From: Hymenobacter sp. J193
GTDB lineage: Bacteria > Bacteroidota > Bacteroidia > Cytophagales > Hymenobacteraceae
Reading direction: 5' to 3'
DNA length: 64,000 nt
Assembly (NCBI RefSeq): GCF_024700075.1
Contig: NZ_JAJONE010000007.1
Coordinates: 62,001 to 126,000, forward strand
Each line of letters begins with the position of its first letter. Within the stretch, counting starts at the first letter, position 1. The notes under the pieces are model-generated. The model worked only from the letters and a program-made list of their open reading frames with translations. It had not been told where the DNA came from and did not search any database. The position numbers were made by a program, and so were the translations under genes. Below, piece by piece: positions 53,028-63,031 of this stretch.

Positions 53028-54279
53028 GCCCGCACACCCTCCAGGTACGCTTGCAGCAGCTGGCTGCCTACCAGCAGGAAGCCGAAGCTGAGCTGGCGCG
53101 CCTCACGGATTTCTGGCTGACCAAGGCGGTAAACCCCGCCGGGAACTTCATTGGCCGCATGCACAGCAATGGTGAAGTAGATGCCACAGCTGGTCGGGGG
53201 GTATTCTGCAGGCCCGCATCCTGTGGTCGTTTTCGGCCGTGTACCGGCATACCGGGCAGGAACAGCACCGCGCCGCGGCCGCCCGGGCCCTAGATTACCT
53301 GTTGGCCCATTTCCTCGACCACGAGTACGGCGGCATCTACTGGTTGCTCGATGCCCAGGGCCAGCCCCTGGACACGCGCAAGCAGATCTACGCCCTGGCC
53401 TTTGCCATCTACGGGCTCAGCGAATACCACCGCGCCACGCAGTGCCCGCTGGCCCTGCAGGTAAGCCAGGAGCTGTTTCGCTGGATTGAGCAGCACAGCT
53501 TCGACCCCGGGCACGGCGGCTACTTCGAGGCCTTTGGCCGCCGGGGCGAGCCGCTGGCCGATATGCGCCTAAGTGAGAAGGACCTGCAAGCGCCCAAAAC
53601 CATGAATACCCACCTACATGTGCTGGAAGCCTACGCCAACCTGTACCGCGTTTGGCCGGACGCCGGGCTGGGCGCGCAGCTGCGCGGCCTGCTTTCCACG
53701 TTTCTGCGCCACATCGTAGACATGGAAACCGGGCACCTGCGCCTGTTTTTCACCGCCGACTGGCACCCCGTAGCCGAGCTGGAATCCTACGGGCACGACA
53801 TTGAGGCCGCCTGGCTGCTGCGCGAGGCCGCCGAGGTGCTGGGCGATGAGGACCTATTGACGCCGATAAACGCGGCGGGCCGGCTCCTGACCCAGGCCAC
53901 GGCGGCGGCCCTGCTGCCCGACGGCAGCCTGCCCCACGAGCTGAACCGGCGCACCGGCCACCTAGATCTGCACCGCGAGTGGTGGGTGAGTGCCGAGGCG
54001 ATGGTGGGATTTCTAAATGCCTATGAACTGAGCCAGGACGAGCTGATGCTGCGCCACTCGCGCCGGGCCTGGCTTTTTGCCCAGCAGCACCTGCTGGACT
54101 ATGCCCAGGGGGAGTGGCACTGGGGCGTAGAGGCCGACTATCAGCCTATGACGCACCAGGACAAGGTCGGCTTCTGGAAGTGCCCTTACCACAATATGCG
54201 GGCCTGTCTGGAAGTCATTGAGCGCTGCAAAAAGGAAGCGGCCCGGCTGCACCTGCTAAAGGAATCAGTGCCCGCTTAG
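53024..54279 (+). pseudogene. AGE-family cellobiose/mannobiose 2-epimerase, one frameshift
   Basis: The first 60 residues ([20 protein letters not shown] then NFIGRMHSNGEVDATAGRG) are in one frame. After the G6 run 53196-53201 the sense continues in the next frame, ILQARILWSFSAVYRHTGQE to the stop at 54279. Adding one G restores a continuous protein of about 418 residues, normal for this family. Active-site histidines and glutamates are present in MNTHLHVLEAYANLY, ESYGHDIEAAWLLREAAE and HREWWVSAEAMVGF. It interconverts the reducing-end glucose and mannose of disaccharides, feeding GH130. A homopolymer slip in an otherwise perfect gene is most simply a sequence error. Confidence 0.88.
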
Positions 54280-54581
54280 TGCAATCGTGTGCGGACTACC
54301 AGGAATCGATTGAGTGAATTTAAAATCGTCTTAGCTCGCTACTATAAGAGAAAAGTGGTTTATGAACGGCAATTATTTTATTGTGATAATTAATTGATAA
54401 AAAAGTATTATTTACTTGGTTAACAGGCTGATAAATTTGAGTATTATTTATAACCAAGGATTAGATAAGCCAATAAATAAAGTATCAGCTTTTGCCGCAG
54501 TTAATACTATACCCTAGATGATGATATTTTTTCTGCCTGAAGTAAATCCCACTCTTTTTAAAAACACCTGATCCTACGCAT
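54280..54581. other. AT-rich upstream region of susC
   Basis: About 300 bp much richer in A+T than the neighbouring genes. It contains a TAAATTTG box and is the natural promoter region of the SusC/SusD unit. Confidence 0.55.
54432..54439 (+). promoter_or_regulatory. Candidate -7 box of susC operon (TAAATTTG)
   Basis: Perfect TAnnTTTG match, 142 bp before the susC start, with a TTG about 15 bp upstream. Confidence 0.4.
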
Positions 54582-57500
54582 ATGCGACAACACTACCCTT
54601 TCCCACACCGCAGCCCGCAACCGCGGCTGCAATGGATTTCTTGGCCAGCCGGCGCCGGGCTTGGGTGCCGCGCCTTGGCCGGCAAGCTGCTCTTGCTGCT
54701 GGTGCTGGCGTGTACCGCGACTGTTGGTACGGCCTACGCCCAGACTGGCTCGGTGAGCGGCCGCGTGCTGGACGAGAAGCAGGCGGGGATACCGGGTGCC
54801 ACGGTCCTTGTGGAGGGCACCTCGCTCGGTAGCTCTACCAATGCCGATGGTACCTACACGGTGCAGAATGTGCCCGCCGGGAGCCACAACCTGGTGATTT
54901 CCTTTGTGGGGTTCAACACCCTGAAAATGGCCATAACGGTAGTAGCCGGCCAGAACCTGGCCGTGGCCGATGCGGCGCTGCTGGAAAACGCCAATCTGCT
55001 GAATGAGGCTGTGGTCATTGGCTACGGCACTGTAGCCAAGAGCGACGTAACCGGCTCGGTAGCTTCCCTGAAAGGCAGCGACCTGAACAAAACCCCGGCC
55101 TCGTCCGTGGACCAGCTGCTGCAGGGCAAGATTGCGGGCGTGCAGGTGGTGGTGCCGTCCGGGGAGCCCGGCGCAGGCGCTACGGTACGCATCCGCGGGG
55201 CCAGCTCCATCAACGGCTCCAATAGCCCGCTGCTGGTGGTGGACGGCTACCCATGGGGTGAGGCCGGCAACCTCAAGCAAATCAACCCCGATGACATCGA
55301 AAGCATTGAGGTGCTGAAAGATGCCTCGGCGGCGGCCATCTACGGCTCCCGCGGCGCCAACGGCGTGATTCTGGTGACCACCAGAAAAGGCAAGGCCGGC
55401 AAAACCCGCATCAACCTTAGCACCCTGAACACCATTTCCACCTTGCCCAGCAAGCTGGACGTGTGGTCGGACCCGGTGGACGTGGCCGTTATCGACAACG
55501 AAGCGCGGCAGAACGCGGGCCTCACGCCCCTGTTCACCGGCCAGGACTACCTGGGCACCTACTACCCCTCGGTGGCCGAGCTGCGCGGCGAGGACCCCAA
55601 CAAGCCCAAGTGGCCGACCCGCACCTACTGGCCCGATGAGGTGTACCGCAACCCCTTCTCCCAGAGCTACACGCTCACGGGCAGCGGCGGCAACGAGCAA
55701 ACCAAGTTCTCGGTGTCCGGCAACTACTACCGGGAAGAAGGCCTGGCCATCAAGAACTACTACGACCGGTACAACGGCCGCCTGAACCTGGAGCAGAAGC
55801 TGCTCGACAATGTGACGACCGGCGTGAACCTGATTCTGACCCACACCCAGCGCAACGGCGGGGGCTTGTCGGCTGACCGCTCCCCGGTATTCCCGATTTA
55901 CAACGCCGACGGTACCTACTTTAAGATTGGCCCGCGGGATTTTGGCAACCCCATTGCCTACGCCAATGAGGTACTGAATAAAAGCAAAACCATTGATGTG
56001 CTCGGCACGCTGTTCGTGAGCTGGGATATTGCCAGCTGGCTGAATTTCCGCACCCAGGTAAGTGATAAATACGGCAACTCGGTGGGCGACGTGTACGAGC
56101 CCCGGGATATTACCGGCACCGGCTATTTATTTAATGGTTACGGCGTAATTGATAACTACAATGGCAATGAATTATTGAATGAGAATTATTTCACGTTCAA
56201 TAAAAATATTGGCACCGTGCACAATTTAAATATTGTAGCCGGCTACACTACGCAAAACTTCACGGTGCGCACGTCCCGGCTTGAGGGCCGCGGGTTTATC
56301 AACGATGCCCTACGCAACGAGAGCCTGAACACGGCCAAAACCCAGTTTGCCACCAATGGCCAGACCAAATCCCTGCTGAACTCCTTTATCGGGCGGGTGA
56401 ACTACTCCCTGCTCGACCGGTACCTGCTGACCTTCACCGGCCGGGCTGACGGCTCGTCCAAGTTCGGAGCCAACAACAAGTGGGCGTTTTTCCCGTCGGC
56501 GGCCCTGGGCTGGAAGCTGCACGAAGAAGGCTTCCTGCGCGACGTGTCCGCCGTGACGGAAGCCAAGCTGCGCCTGAGCTACGGCCTGACCGGCAACCAG
56601 GGCATCAGCCCCTACCAGACGCTGGACCGCCTGGGCTCGGGCCGCTACTTCACCGGCGGGGAGTTCCAGACCGGCTTCGGGCCCGGCACCTTCGGCTACG
56701 ACGGCTACAACAAGATCTGGGAGGGCGTGCCCAACCCCGACCTGCGCTGGGAAACCACGTCTCAGCTGAACGCCGGCCTCGACCTGGCCTTGTTCAACCA
56801 GCGCCTGACGCTGAGCGCCGACTACTACTACAAGCGCACCAGCGACCTGCTGCGGCAAACTTACATCACCCCGTCCTCCGGCTACGACCGGCTGTGGATC
56901 AACGACGGGGAAATTGAAAACAAGGGGTTTGAGCTGGGCATGAGCACCAACATCCTGGAAGGGCCGGTGCAGTGGAGCGTGGGCGGCAACTTCACCCTCA
57001 ACCGCAACAAGCTCCTGAGCATGGGCGAAGACAACTTTGTGTGGAACGGCAGCAGCATTGAGATGCTGCGCGCCCCGCTCAACGCCTTCATCGTGAACGA
57101 GCCCATCAACGTCTTCTACGGCTACAAAACCGACGGCATCATTCAGACGGTGGAGGAAGGCCAGGCCGCCGGCCTGACGGGCGACATGGCCAAGCCCGGC
57201 GAAATCAAGTACGTGGATTTGAACAGCGACGGCGTGGTGGACGACAAGGACCGCACCATCATCGGCGACCCCAACCCCAAGTTCCTCTACAGCCTCAACA
57301 CCAGCGTGAGCAGCCACGGCTTCGACCTCTCGGCCCAGCTCTACGGCGTGCAGGGCAACGACGTGTTCGACTTCCGCAAGTTCTCACCCAGCGCCCAGCT
57401 CCAGCGCTGGACGCCCGACAACCCCACCAACGAGTACCCCAGCGTAAACGCCAACCGCGCCTACTACGGCTCCGACTGGTTTGTGACCAAAGGCTCGTTC

Positions 57501-57713
57501 CTGCGCGTGCAGAACGTGACGCTGGGCTACAACTTCAAGTCCAACTTCGTGAAGGGCATTGAAAGTCTGCGCATCTACTTCTCGGGCAACAACCTCTACA
57601 ACTTCACCAAGTACCACACCGGCTTCGACCCGGAAGTGCCCGCCAACGGCCAGCAGTGGGGCTCTTACCCGCGCCCCCGCGCCTTCTCGCTGGGTGTAAA
57701 CCTTGGTATCTAA
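54582..57713 (+). CDS. susC: SusC-like TonB-dependent outer-membrane transporter
   Basis: 1,043 residues. A signal peptide is followed by an N-terminal CarboxypepD-regulatory-like domain (VSGRVLDEKQAGIPGATVLV) that ends near FVGFNTLKM. The TonB plug domain carries DQLLQGKIAGVQVVVPSGEP, VRIRGASSINGSNSPLLVVD and IYGSRGANGVILVTTRKGK. About 750 residues of beta-barrel end with the C-terminal strand PRAFSLGVNLGI. It imports oligosaccharides across the outer membrane with its SusD partner directly downstream. In this locus the natural substrate should be beta-manno-oligosaccharides. Confidence 0.96.
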   Translation: MRQHYPFPHRSPQPRLQWISWPAGAGLGCRALAGKLLLLLVLACTATVGTAYAQTGSVSGRVLDEKQAGIPGATVLVEGTSLGSSTNADGTYTVQNVPAGSHNLVISFVGFNTLKMAITVVAGQNLAVADAALLENANLLNEAVVIGYGTVAKSDVTGSVASLKGSDLNKTPASSVDQLLQGKIAGVQVVVPSGEPGAGATVRIRGASSINGSNSPLLVVDGYPWGEAGNLKQINPDDIESIEVLKDASAAAIYGSRGANGVILVTTRKGKAGKTRINLSTLNTISTLPSKLDVWSDPVDVAVIDNEARQNAGLTPLFTGQDYLGTYYPSVAELRGEDPNKPKWPTRTYWPDEVYRNPFSQSYTLTGSGGNEQTKFSVSGNYYREEGLAIKNYYDRYNGRLNLEQKLLDNVTTGVNLILTHTQRNGGGLSADRSPVFPIYNADGTYFKIGPRDFGNPIAYANEVLNKSKTIDVLGTLFVSWDIASWLNFRTQVSDKYGNSVGDVYEPRDITGTGYLFNGYGVIDNYNGNELLNENYFTFNKNIGTVHNLNIVAGYTTQNFTVRTSRLEGRGFINDALRNESLNTAKTQFATNGQTKSLLNSFIGRVNYSLLDRYLLTFTGRADGSSKFGANNKWAFFPSAALGWKLHEEGFLRDVSAVTEAKLRLSYGLTGNQGISPYQTLDRLGSGRYFTGGEFQTGFGPGTFGYDGYNKIWEGVPNPDLRWETTSQLNAGLDLALFNQRLTLSADYYYKRTSDLLRQTYITPSSGYDRLWINDGEIENKGFELGMSTNILEGPVQWSVGGNFTLNRNKLLSMGEDNFVWNGSSIEMLRAPLNAFIVNEPINVFYGYKTDGIIQTVEEGQAAGLTGDMAKPGEIKYVDLNSDGVVDDKDRTIIGDPNPKFLYSLNTSVSSHGFDLSAQLYGVQGNDVFDFRKFSPSAQLQRWTPDNPTNEYPSVNANRAYYGSDWFVTKGSFLRVQNVTLGYNFKSNFVKGIESLRIYFSGNNLYNFTKYHTGFDPEVPANGQQWGSYPRPRAFSLGVNLGI

Positions 57714-57733
57714 GTTTCGCAACTGCCTTCCCC

Positions 57734-59212
57734 ATGAAACTCCCCCAACAACTTTGCCTGGCCGGGGCGCTGGCTTTGCTCACGGCCTGCTCCCTGCAGG
57801 AAGAGCCCTACGGCTTCAACTCCACCGACAACTTCTACAAGACGGAGGCCGACGCCAACGCGGCGCTGATTTACGCCTACTCCATCCTGCCGGAAATTGA
57901 GTACTACTCCCGCAACTTCATCCTGGTCACGGAGCTGCCCACCGAAAACATCACCCTTAAGCCCGACGCCGGCGCCAGCAACTTCGAGTTCGACAAGCTG
58001 GCCGTGCGCGCCGACAACCCCGAGCTGACCACGGCCTGGCGCTACGCCTACATCGGGGCCAACCGCGCCAACGCCGTCATTGCCAACGTGCCCGGCATTG
58101 CGGCCATGAGCGAGGCCAACCGCAACCAGATCGTGGGCGAGGCTTACTTCCTGCGCGCCCTGCACTACTTCAACCTGGTGCGACTGTTCGGCGAGGTGCC
58201 CCTGAAAACGGAGCCCGTCACGTCCCTCGACCAGGCCAACTCCCCCAAAGCCAGCCTGCAGGACATCTACGCGCTGATTGAGGCCGACCTCAAGAAAGCC
58301 AGTGAGCTGATGGACGCCACCCGCCGCGACGGGCGGGCCAACAAAGTGGCTGCCTGGGGCTTGCTGGCCAAGGTGTACCTCACCCAGGCCTCGGGCAAAA
58401 GCACCAGCTCCCCCGGCTACGAGTTCGTGGGCAATGCCGACGCCCTGTACACCCAGGCCAAAACCTACGCCGGCAACGTGCTCAGCGGCGGGGCCGGCTA
58501 CGGCCTCGACCCGGACCTGAAAGCCATTTTTGACGTGGACAAGAAGAACGGCCCCGAGCACATCTTCGCCGTGGCTACGGACCGCTCGGGCCTCTCGGAG
58601 GGCAACTTCTCCAAGCTGCCGCTGATGTTCATTCCCTACATCGACGGGGCCGTGTTCAAGCTCAACGACAGCACCAGCGTCCGCTCGGGCTACAACCATT
58701 TCGTGACGGAGCCGGCCATCTACAACAGCTTCGCCGACACCGACAAGCGCAAAACCGAGCTGATTCCCTCCAAAGTCTACATCGGCAAAAAGGAAACCAC
58801 GCTCAGCATCACCGGCTACAGCCGCCCGTTCACCCGCAAATACCTTGACCCCAAGCAGGTGGGCGAGCAAACCAGCGCCAACACGCCGGTGCTGCGCTAC
58901 TCCGACGTGGTGCTGCTCTTTGCCGAGGCCAGCGGCCCCACGGCCGAGGGCTACGCCGCCATCAACCAGATCCGCCAGCGGGCGGGCCTGCCCAACCTAA
59001 CCGAGGGGCTGAGCCCGGCGGCCTTCCGCGCCGCCGTGCTGCAGGAGCGGGCCTGGGAGCTGGCCTTTGAGGGCAACCGCCTGTTCGACCTGCGCCGCAC
59101 CCACCAGATGGAGCAGGTGCTGGTGCAGCAGTACGGCAAAACCATCCAGCCCGGCAACGCCTACTTCTACCCGATTCCGACCCGGGAAACGGACCTGAAT
59201 CCCAACCTCTAA
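57734..59212 (+). CDS. susD: SusD-like glycan-binding lipoprotein
   Basis: 492 residues from ATG 57734, 20 bp after the susC stop. Lipobox LALLTAC (cysteine about residue 17), then the RagB/SusD helical N-terminus with TPR-like repeats (AYFLRALHYFNLVRLFGEVP, LIEADLKKASELMDATRRDG) and the C-terminal part with NQIRQRAGLPNLTEGLSPAA, then ERAWELAFEGNRLFDLRRTH. It binds oligosaccharides at the surface and forms the lid of the SusC transporter. Intact, normal length. Confidence 0.95.
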   Translation: MKLPQQLCLAGALALLTACSLQEEPYGFNSTDNFYKTEADANAALIYAYSILPEIEYYSRNFILVTELPTENITLKPDAGASNFEFDKLAVRADNPELTTAWRYAYIGANRANAVIANVPGIAAMSEANRNQIVGEAYFLRALHYFNLVRLFGEVPLKTEPVTSLDQANSPKASLQDIYALIEADLKKASELMDATRRDGRANKVAAWGLLAKVYLTQASGKSTSSPGYEFVGNADALYTQAKTYAGNVLSGGAGYGLDPDLKAIFDVDKKNGPEHIFAVATDRSGLSEGNFSKLPLMFIPYIDGAVFKLNDSTSVRSGYNHFVTEPAIYNSFADTDKRKTELIPSKVYIGKKETTLSITGYSRPFTRKYLDPKQVGEQTSANTPVLRYSDVVLLFAEASGPTAEGYAAINQIRQRAGLPNLTEGLSPAAFRAAVLQERAWELAFEGNRLFDLRRTHQMEQVLVQQYGKTIQPGNAYFYPIPTRETDLNPNL

Positions 59213-59224
59213 TCACCCTCCACC

Positions 59225-60103
59225 ATGCATATATCCGTAAATTTCCGGCTCTGGGCCGGTTTGCTGCCGGGCCTGCTGCTGCTGAACAGCTGCACCCAGG
59301 ACCCCTTTGAAGGCGTGGAAAGCAACGAGCGCGCCATCACCAACTTCACCCTGGACAAAGGCCAGATCGGGGTGGCTGAAATTACCCGCACGCCCACCGA
59401 GGGCACCGTGACGGTGTACGTGGTGAAGGGCACCGACCTTTCCAGCGTGGTTCCCCGCATCGAAACCTCCTACAAAGCCAAAGTAGACCCTGCCTCCGGG
59501 GTGGCTACCAACTTTGCGGCCAGCAATGGCATCCGAACCTACTCCGTGACCTCCGAAACCGGCCAGGCCCGGGAGTGGAAGGTGCAGATCAAGGAGTACG
59601 AGTCGGACATGGACGGGACGTGGAAGGTGACTAACCTGCAGTTCCAGTACTTCATTGGCGAAGGGGAAAGCTGGGGCTGGAGCGGCACCAAGAAAGTGGC
59701 CGACAACATTGCCGATGCCAGCAAGGAAAACGACAACACCATCGAGTTCAAGGTAACCGGCGTGCAGCCCGACGGCAAGCTGGAAGGCACCTACGACCAT
59801 AAGGCCGGCCCCGACAACGCGTACGCCGACTTCAACTTCAAGGGCACCGACTACAGCTACAAGTTCCGGCGCTTGCCCAAGGGCCAGGGCACCTGGGTGC
59901 GGGACTTCACCGACAACACCATCACCTTCAACCCCGGGCAGGCCGGCCAGACCAAAACGGCCACGCTGGAATTCAGTTTCGACAAGTCCGTGATGAAAAT
60001 GCCCTTCAACGTGCAGCCCTACGACATCGACTGGAACGGCGAGGGCAACAAGATGGAGCTGGGCGGGGCCAAAACCACCTGGTACACCCTCCAGAAAATC
60101 TAG
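59225..60103 (+). CDS. Surface lipoprotein of mannan locus (SusE/SGBP-like)
   Basis: 292 residues. Lipobox in LLPGLLLLNSCTQDPFEGVE. The N-terminal half holds a beta-sandwich domain of DUF5018 or Ig-like kind (TRTPTEGTVTVYVVKGTDLS then YSVTSETGQAREWKVQI). The second half (SDMDGTWKVTNLQFQYFIGE to the end) is beta-rich with lipocalin-like features. Position directly after susD, 12 bp apart, is typical of a surface glycan-binding protein that helps capture mannan. The family is not secure. A strong terminator follows. Confidence 0.75.
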   Translation: MHISVNFRLWAGLLPGLLLLNSCTQDPFEGVESNERAITNFTLDKGQIGVAEITRTPTEGTVTVYVVKGTDLSSVVPRIETSYKAKVDPASGVATNFAASNGIRTYSVTSETGQAREWKVQIKEYESDMDGTWKVTNLQFQYFIGEGESWGWSGTKKVADNIADASKENDNTIEFKVTGVQPDGKLEGTYDHKAGPDNAYADFNFKGTDYSYKFRRLPKGQGTWVRDFTDNTITFNPGQAGQTKTATLEFSFDKSVMKMPFNVQPYDIDWNGEGNKMELGGAKTTWYTLQKI

Positions 60104-60109
60104 TTTTCG

Positions 60110-60145
60110 GTTGGGCGGGGCCGGGGGCCGCGCCCAACTTTTTTT
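60110..60145 (+). terminator. Intrinsic terminator after susC-susD-lipoprotein operon
   Basis: Stem GTTGGGCG / CGCCCAAC with a GC-rich loop, followed by seven T. Confidence 0.88.
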
Positions 60146-60199
60146 CGACTTTCCCCGCCGGGTTCTGCTATTCTCCGGTCCTTTCTCATCTTTCAGTTC

Positions 60200-61162
60200 A
60201 TGCATTCTGTTGTTCGCACTACGCTTCTTTTTCTGCATCTGACCCTACTGGCCAGCTGCGCGGCCCAGGCCCCGCGGGTGCTGCCCTACTTGCAGCAGAT
60301 TTCCGGCCAGCAGACGCTTTCGGGCCAGCACAACAAGGAGCCCACCGCCGAGCCCACCAAGTGGACCGACTACGTGCACCGCGTGACGGGCAAGTACCCC
60401 GCGCTCTGGAGCGGGGACTTCCTGTTTGCCCAGAGCGACATCGACCACCGCTGGGACATGATCAAGGAAGCCGAGCGCCAGTACCAGCAGGGGGCCGTGG
60501 TGAACCTGATGTGGCACGCCTGCCCGCCCACCACCGGGGAGCCCTGCGGCTGGGACCCCGGCCTGCTCAACCAGCTGCTTACCGATGCCCAGTGGACGGA
60601 GCTCATTACCGACGGCACGCCTCTGAACAAGGCCTGGAAGCTGCGCATGGACGACGTGGCCCGCTACCTGCAGTACCTCAAGGACAAGAAGGTGGAGGTG
60701 CTCTTCCGCCCCCTGCACGAAATGAACCAGGGCAAGTTCTGGTGGGGCGGCCGCCCCGGCCCCAACGGCACGGCCCGCCTCTACCAGATTACCCACGACT
60801 ACCTGCGCAACACCAAGGGCCTGACCAACCTCATCTGGGTCTGGGATATGCAGGACATGAGCCGGGACTTCGCCGCCTATAACCCCGGCCCCCAGTACTG
60901 GGACGTGTTTGCCTTCGACGTGTACGACCAGGGCTTCGACAAATCCTGGTACGACTACATCCTGCCCATCGTGGGCGACAAGCCCATGGCTATTGGGGAG
61001 TGCGCCAAGCTGCCCACCCCGGAAGTGCTGGCCCAGCAGCCCCGCTGGACGTTCTTTATGGCCTGGGCCGAGCTGGTGCAGGAAAACAACGCTGAGGACA
61101 CCATCAAGCGCCTCTACAGCGACCCGCGCGTGCTCACTCGCGACGAACTGCCGAAACGATAG
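60200..61162 (+). CDS. GH26 beta-mannanase/mannobiohydrolase-like lipoprotein
   Basis: 320 residues. A short signal peptide with lipobox (LHLTLLASCAAQ) replaces the long secretion and binding modules of the other two GH26 proteins. The catalytic domain has EVLFRPLHEMNQGKFWWGG (acid/base glutamate) and KPMAIGECAKLP (nucleophile). There is no discoidin domain and no T9SS tail, so this enzyme is anchored in the membrane and probably acts on oligosaccharides after outer-membrane passage or at the surface. It starts 55 bp after the operon terminator, so it has its own promoter. Confidence 0.92.
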   Translation: MHSVVRTTLLFLHLTLLASCAAQAPRVLPYLQQISGQQTLSGQHNKEPTAEPTKWTDYVHRVTGKYPALWSGDFLFAQSDIDHRWDMIKEAERQYQQGAVVNLMWHACPPTTGEPCGWDPGLLNQLLTDAQWTELITDGTPLNKAWKLRMDDVARYLQYLKDKKVEVLFRPLHEMNQGKFWWGGRPGPNGTARLYQITHDYLRNTKGLTNLIWVWDMQDMSRDFAAYNPGPQYWDVFAFDVYDQGFDKSWYDYILPIVGDKPMAIGECAKLPTPEVLAQQPRWTFFMAWAELVQENNAEDTIKRLYSDPRVLTRDELPKR

Positions 61163-61165
61163 GGC

Positions 61166-61220
61166 TTCTAGTTGCTTGTTTCTGGTTGCTAGTTGATCAA
61201 CCAGAAACAAGCAACTAGAA
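61166..61220. repeat. Perfect 23-bp inverted repeat with 9-bp loop
   Basis: The arm starting TTCTAGTTGCTTGTTTCTGG (61166-61188) is mirrored exactly at 61198-61220. It lies in the 75-bp gap between GH26 and the DUF5060/GH5-like gene. No T run follows, so it is more likely a mobile or regulatory palindrome, or an RNA stabilising hairpin, than a terminator. Confidence 0.88.
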
Positions 61221-61237
61221 ACCAGAAACATATTTTC

Positions 61238-63031
61238 ATGAAAAACTGCGGTTTATTGCTGCTGACGCTGCTTGCGCTGCTGTCGGCCCGGCCGGGCTAT
61301 GCCCAGGGCGTACTCCAAGGCGCGCGGCTGCTGACGGCCCCCGTGCGCCAGTACGAAAAGGCGGAGTGGGACATTACGGTGGCCGAGCAGTTTCGCAATG
61401 CCTATGACCAGCGCGAGGTGACGCTGGATCTGGTGCTGACCTCGCCCACCGGCCGGCCCGTGGTGCTGCCCTGCTACTTTGAGCGCAACGAAGGCACGGG
61501 CTCCACCTGGAAAGCGCGGTTTGCTCCCCAGGAAACCGGATCCTACGCCGGGATTTTTCGCCTGACGCGCAAGGCCGGCACCGTGGAATTGACCGTTAGC
61601 CCCTTTTCGGTCGGGGCGGGCCGCAAGCCGGGCTTTCTGCACCCCCACAACCTGTACACGTTCCGCTTCGACGACGGGACGCTGTTTCGGGGCGTGGGCG
61701 AGAACGTGGCCTGGGAGTCACGCTCGTTTGAAGACCAGAAGTTCACCTACGACTACCTGCTGCCCACCCTGGCCCAAAACGGCGCCAACTTTTTCCGCAC
61801 CTGGATGTGCTACTGGAACCTGCCGCTGGAGTGGCCGAACGTCAGCTCCACCAGGCGCTACGCCAACAGCCCGGCCTACTTCCACCCCGGCGCCATCAAG
61901 CGCATGGATGAGCTGGTGAGTCTGACCGACTCGCTGAACTTGTACTTCATGCTCACCCTCGACTGGCACGGGCACCTGATGGAGCAGGGCGGCTGGAAAA
62001 ACAGCCCCTACAACCAGCTGAACGGGGGCCCGGCCCGCACACCCACCGAGTTTTTCACCCTGCCCGCCGCGCGGGAGAAGTACAAGAACAAGCTGCGCTA
62101 CGTGGTGGCCCGCTGGGGCTACAGCGCCAATATTGCCGCCTGGGAGTTCTTCAACGAAGTCGACAACGCTGCCTTCACCCAGCAGGACAGCGTGCTGATT
62201 CCGCACGAGGCCATTACGCTCTGGCACGGAGAGATGAGCCGCTACCTCAAGGACATTGACCCCTACCAGCACCTGGTGACCACCAGCATCTCGCACCGCG
62301 ACATCCTGGGCCTGAACGCGGTGGCTTACTTCGACTTCCACCAGAAGCACATCTACAAGCACACGGAGAAGATTCCGGCCATCTACCCCAACTATATTCA
62401 GACCTACGGCAAGCCCTACGTGGTGGGCGAGTTTGGCTACCGCTGGGAAGACGCCGACCCCGCCTACAAGGACGGTTTCAACTACGACTATCGGCGCGGC
62501 CTCTGGTACGGCCTGTTCAGTGCCACGCCCATTCTGCCCATGACCTGGTGGTGGGAGCTGTTCGACGACCAGCAGATGACGCCCTACTTCCGGGGCGTGC
62601 GCGCCATCAGTGACCGGATGCTGGCCGCCGGCCAGGGCGAGTTTGAGCCCTTTACCGTGGCCGCGGGCGGCCTGCAAAGCTTCGGCATGCGCTGCGGAGA
62701 CCAGTATTTCGTGTATTTGCTCAATGCCAGCCTGGCTCCCATTACCGCGGCGCCCACCCTGCCCGAGCCGGCCGGCCGGGGGCTTACGGCCCAATCCTTC
62801 GAGCCCACCAGCCGGCAGTACCAGCCCGTAAGCGGGTTGCGGCGGCAGGCGGGCACGCTCACGCTTCCCACCCTCACGCTGGCCCCCCGGCAGGAGCGCG
62901 TGCTCATCCTCACGGCCAAGCCCAGCGGCAAGACCCAGCGCCACACAGCCCGACGTCATTCTGCGCCCGTGCCACCAGCCGCCCCCGGCCCGTCGGGGCC
63001 CACTCCCAGCGGCTCAGCCGCCGTACGCTGA
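61238..63031 (+). CDS. Secreted DUF5060 plus GH5-like (DUF4038-type) glycoside hydrolase
   Basis: 597 residues from ATG 61238, after the palindrome. Signal peptide MKNCGLLLLTLLALLSARPG; an N-terminal DUF5060 beta domain with YEKAEWDITVAEQFRNAYDQ; and a TIM-barrel hydrolase (about 125-490) with NFFRTWMCYWNLPLEWPNVS, AAWEFFNEVDNAAF (acid/base glutamate) and PYVVGEFGYRWED (nucleophile glutamate). The C-terminal 40 residues are proline- and serine-rich. Family members act on plant or fungal polysaccharides; the position in the mannan locus suggests a mannan side activity. Its stop overlaps the next start by one base (TGATG). Confidence 0.85.
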   Translation: MKNCGLLLLTLLALLSARPGYAQGVLQGARLLTAPVRQYEKAEWDITVAEQFRNAYDQREVTLDLVLTSPTGRPVVLPCYFERNEGTGSTWKARFAPQETGSYAGIFRLTRKAGTVELTVSPFSVGAGRKPGFLHPHNLYTFRFDDGTLFRGVGENVAWESRSFEDQKFTYDYLLPTLAQNGANFFRTWMCYWNLPLEWPNVSSTRRYANSPAYFHPGAIKRMDELVSLTDSLNLYFMLTLDWHGHLMEQGGWKNSPYNQLNGGPARTPTEFFTLPAAREKYKNKLRYVVARWGYSANIAAWEFFNEVDNAAFTQQDSVLIPHEAITLWHGEMSRYLKDIDPYQHLVTTSISHRDILGLNAVAYFDFHQKHIYKHTEKIPAIYPNYIQTYGKPYVVGEFGYRWEDADPAYKDGFNYDYRRGLWYGLFSATPILPMTWWWELFDDQQMTPYFRGVRAISDRMLAAGQGEFEPFTVAAGGLQSFGMRCGDQYFVYLLNASLAPITAAPTLPEPAGRGLTAQSFEPTSRQYQPVSGLRRQAGTLTLPTLTLAPRQERVLILTAKPSGKTQRHTARRHSAPVPPAAPGPSGPTPSGSAAVR

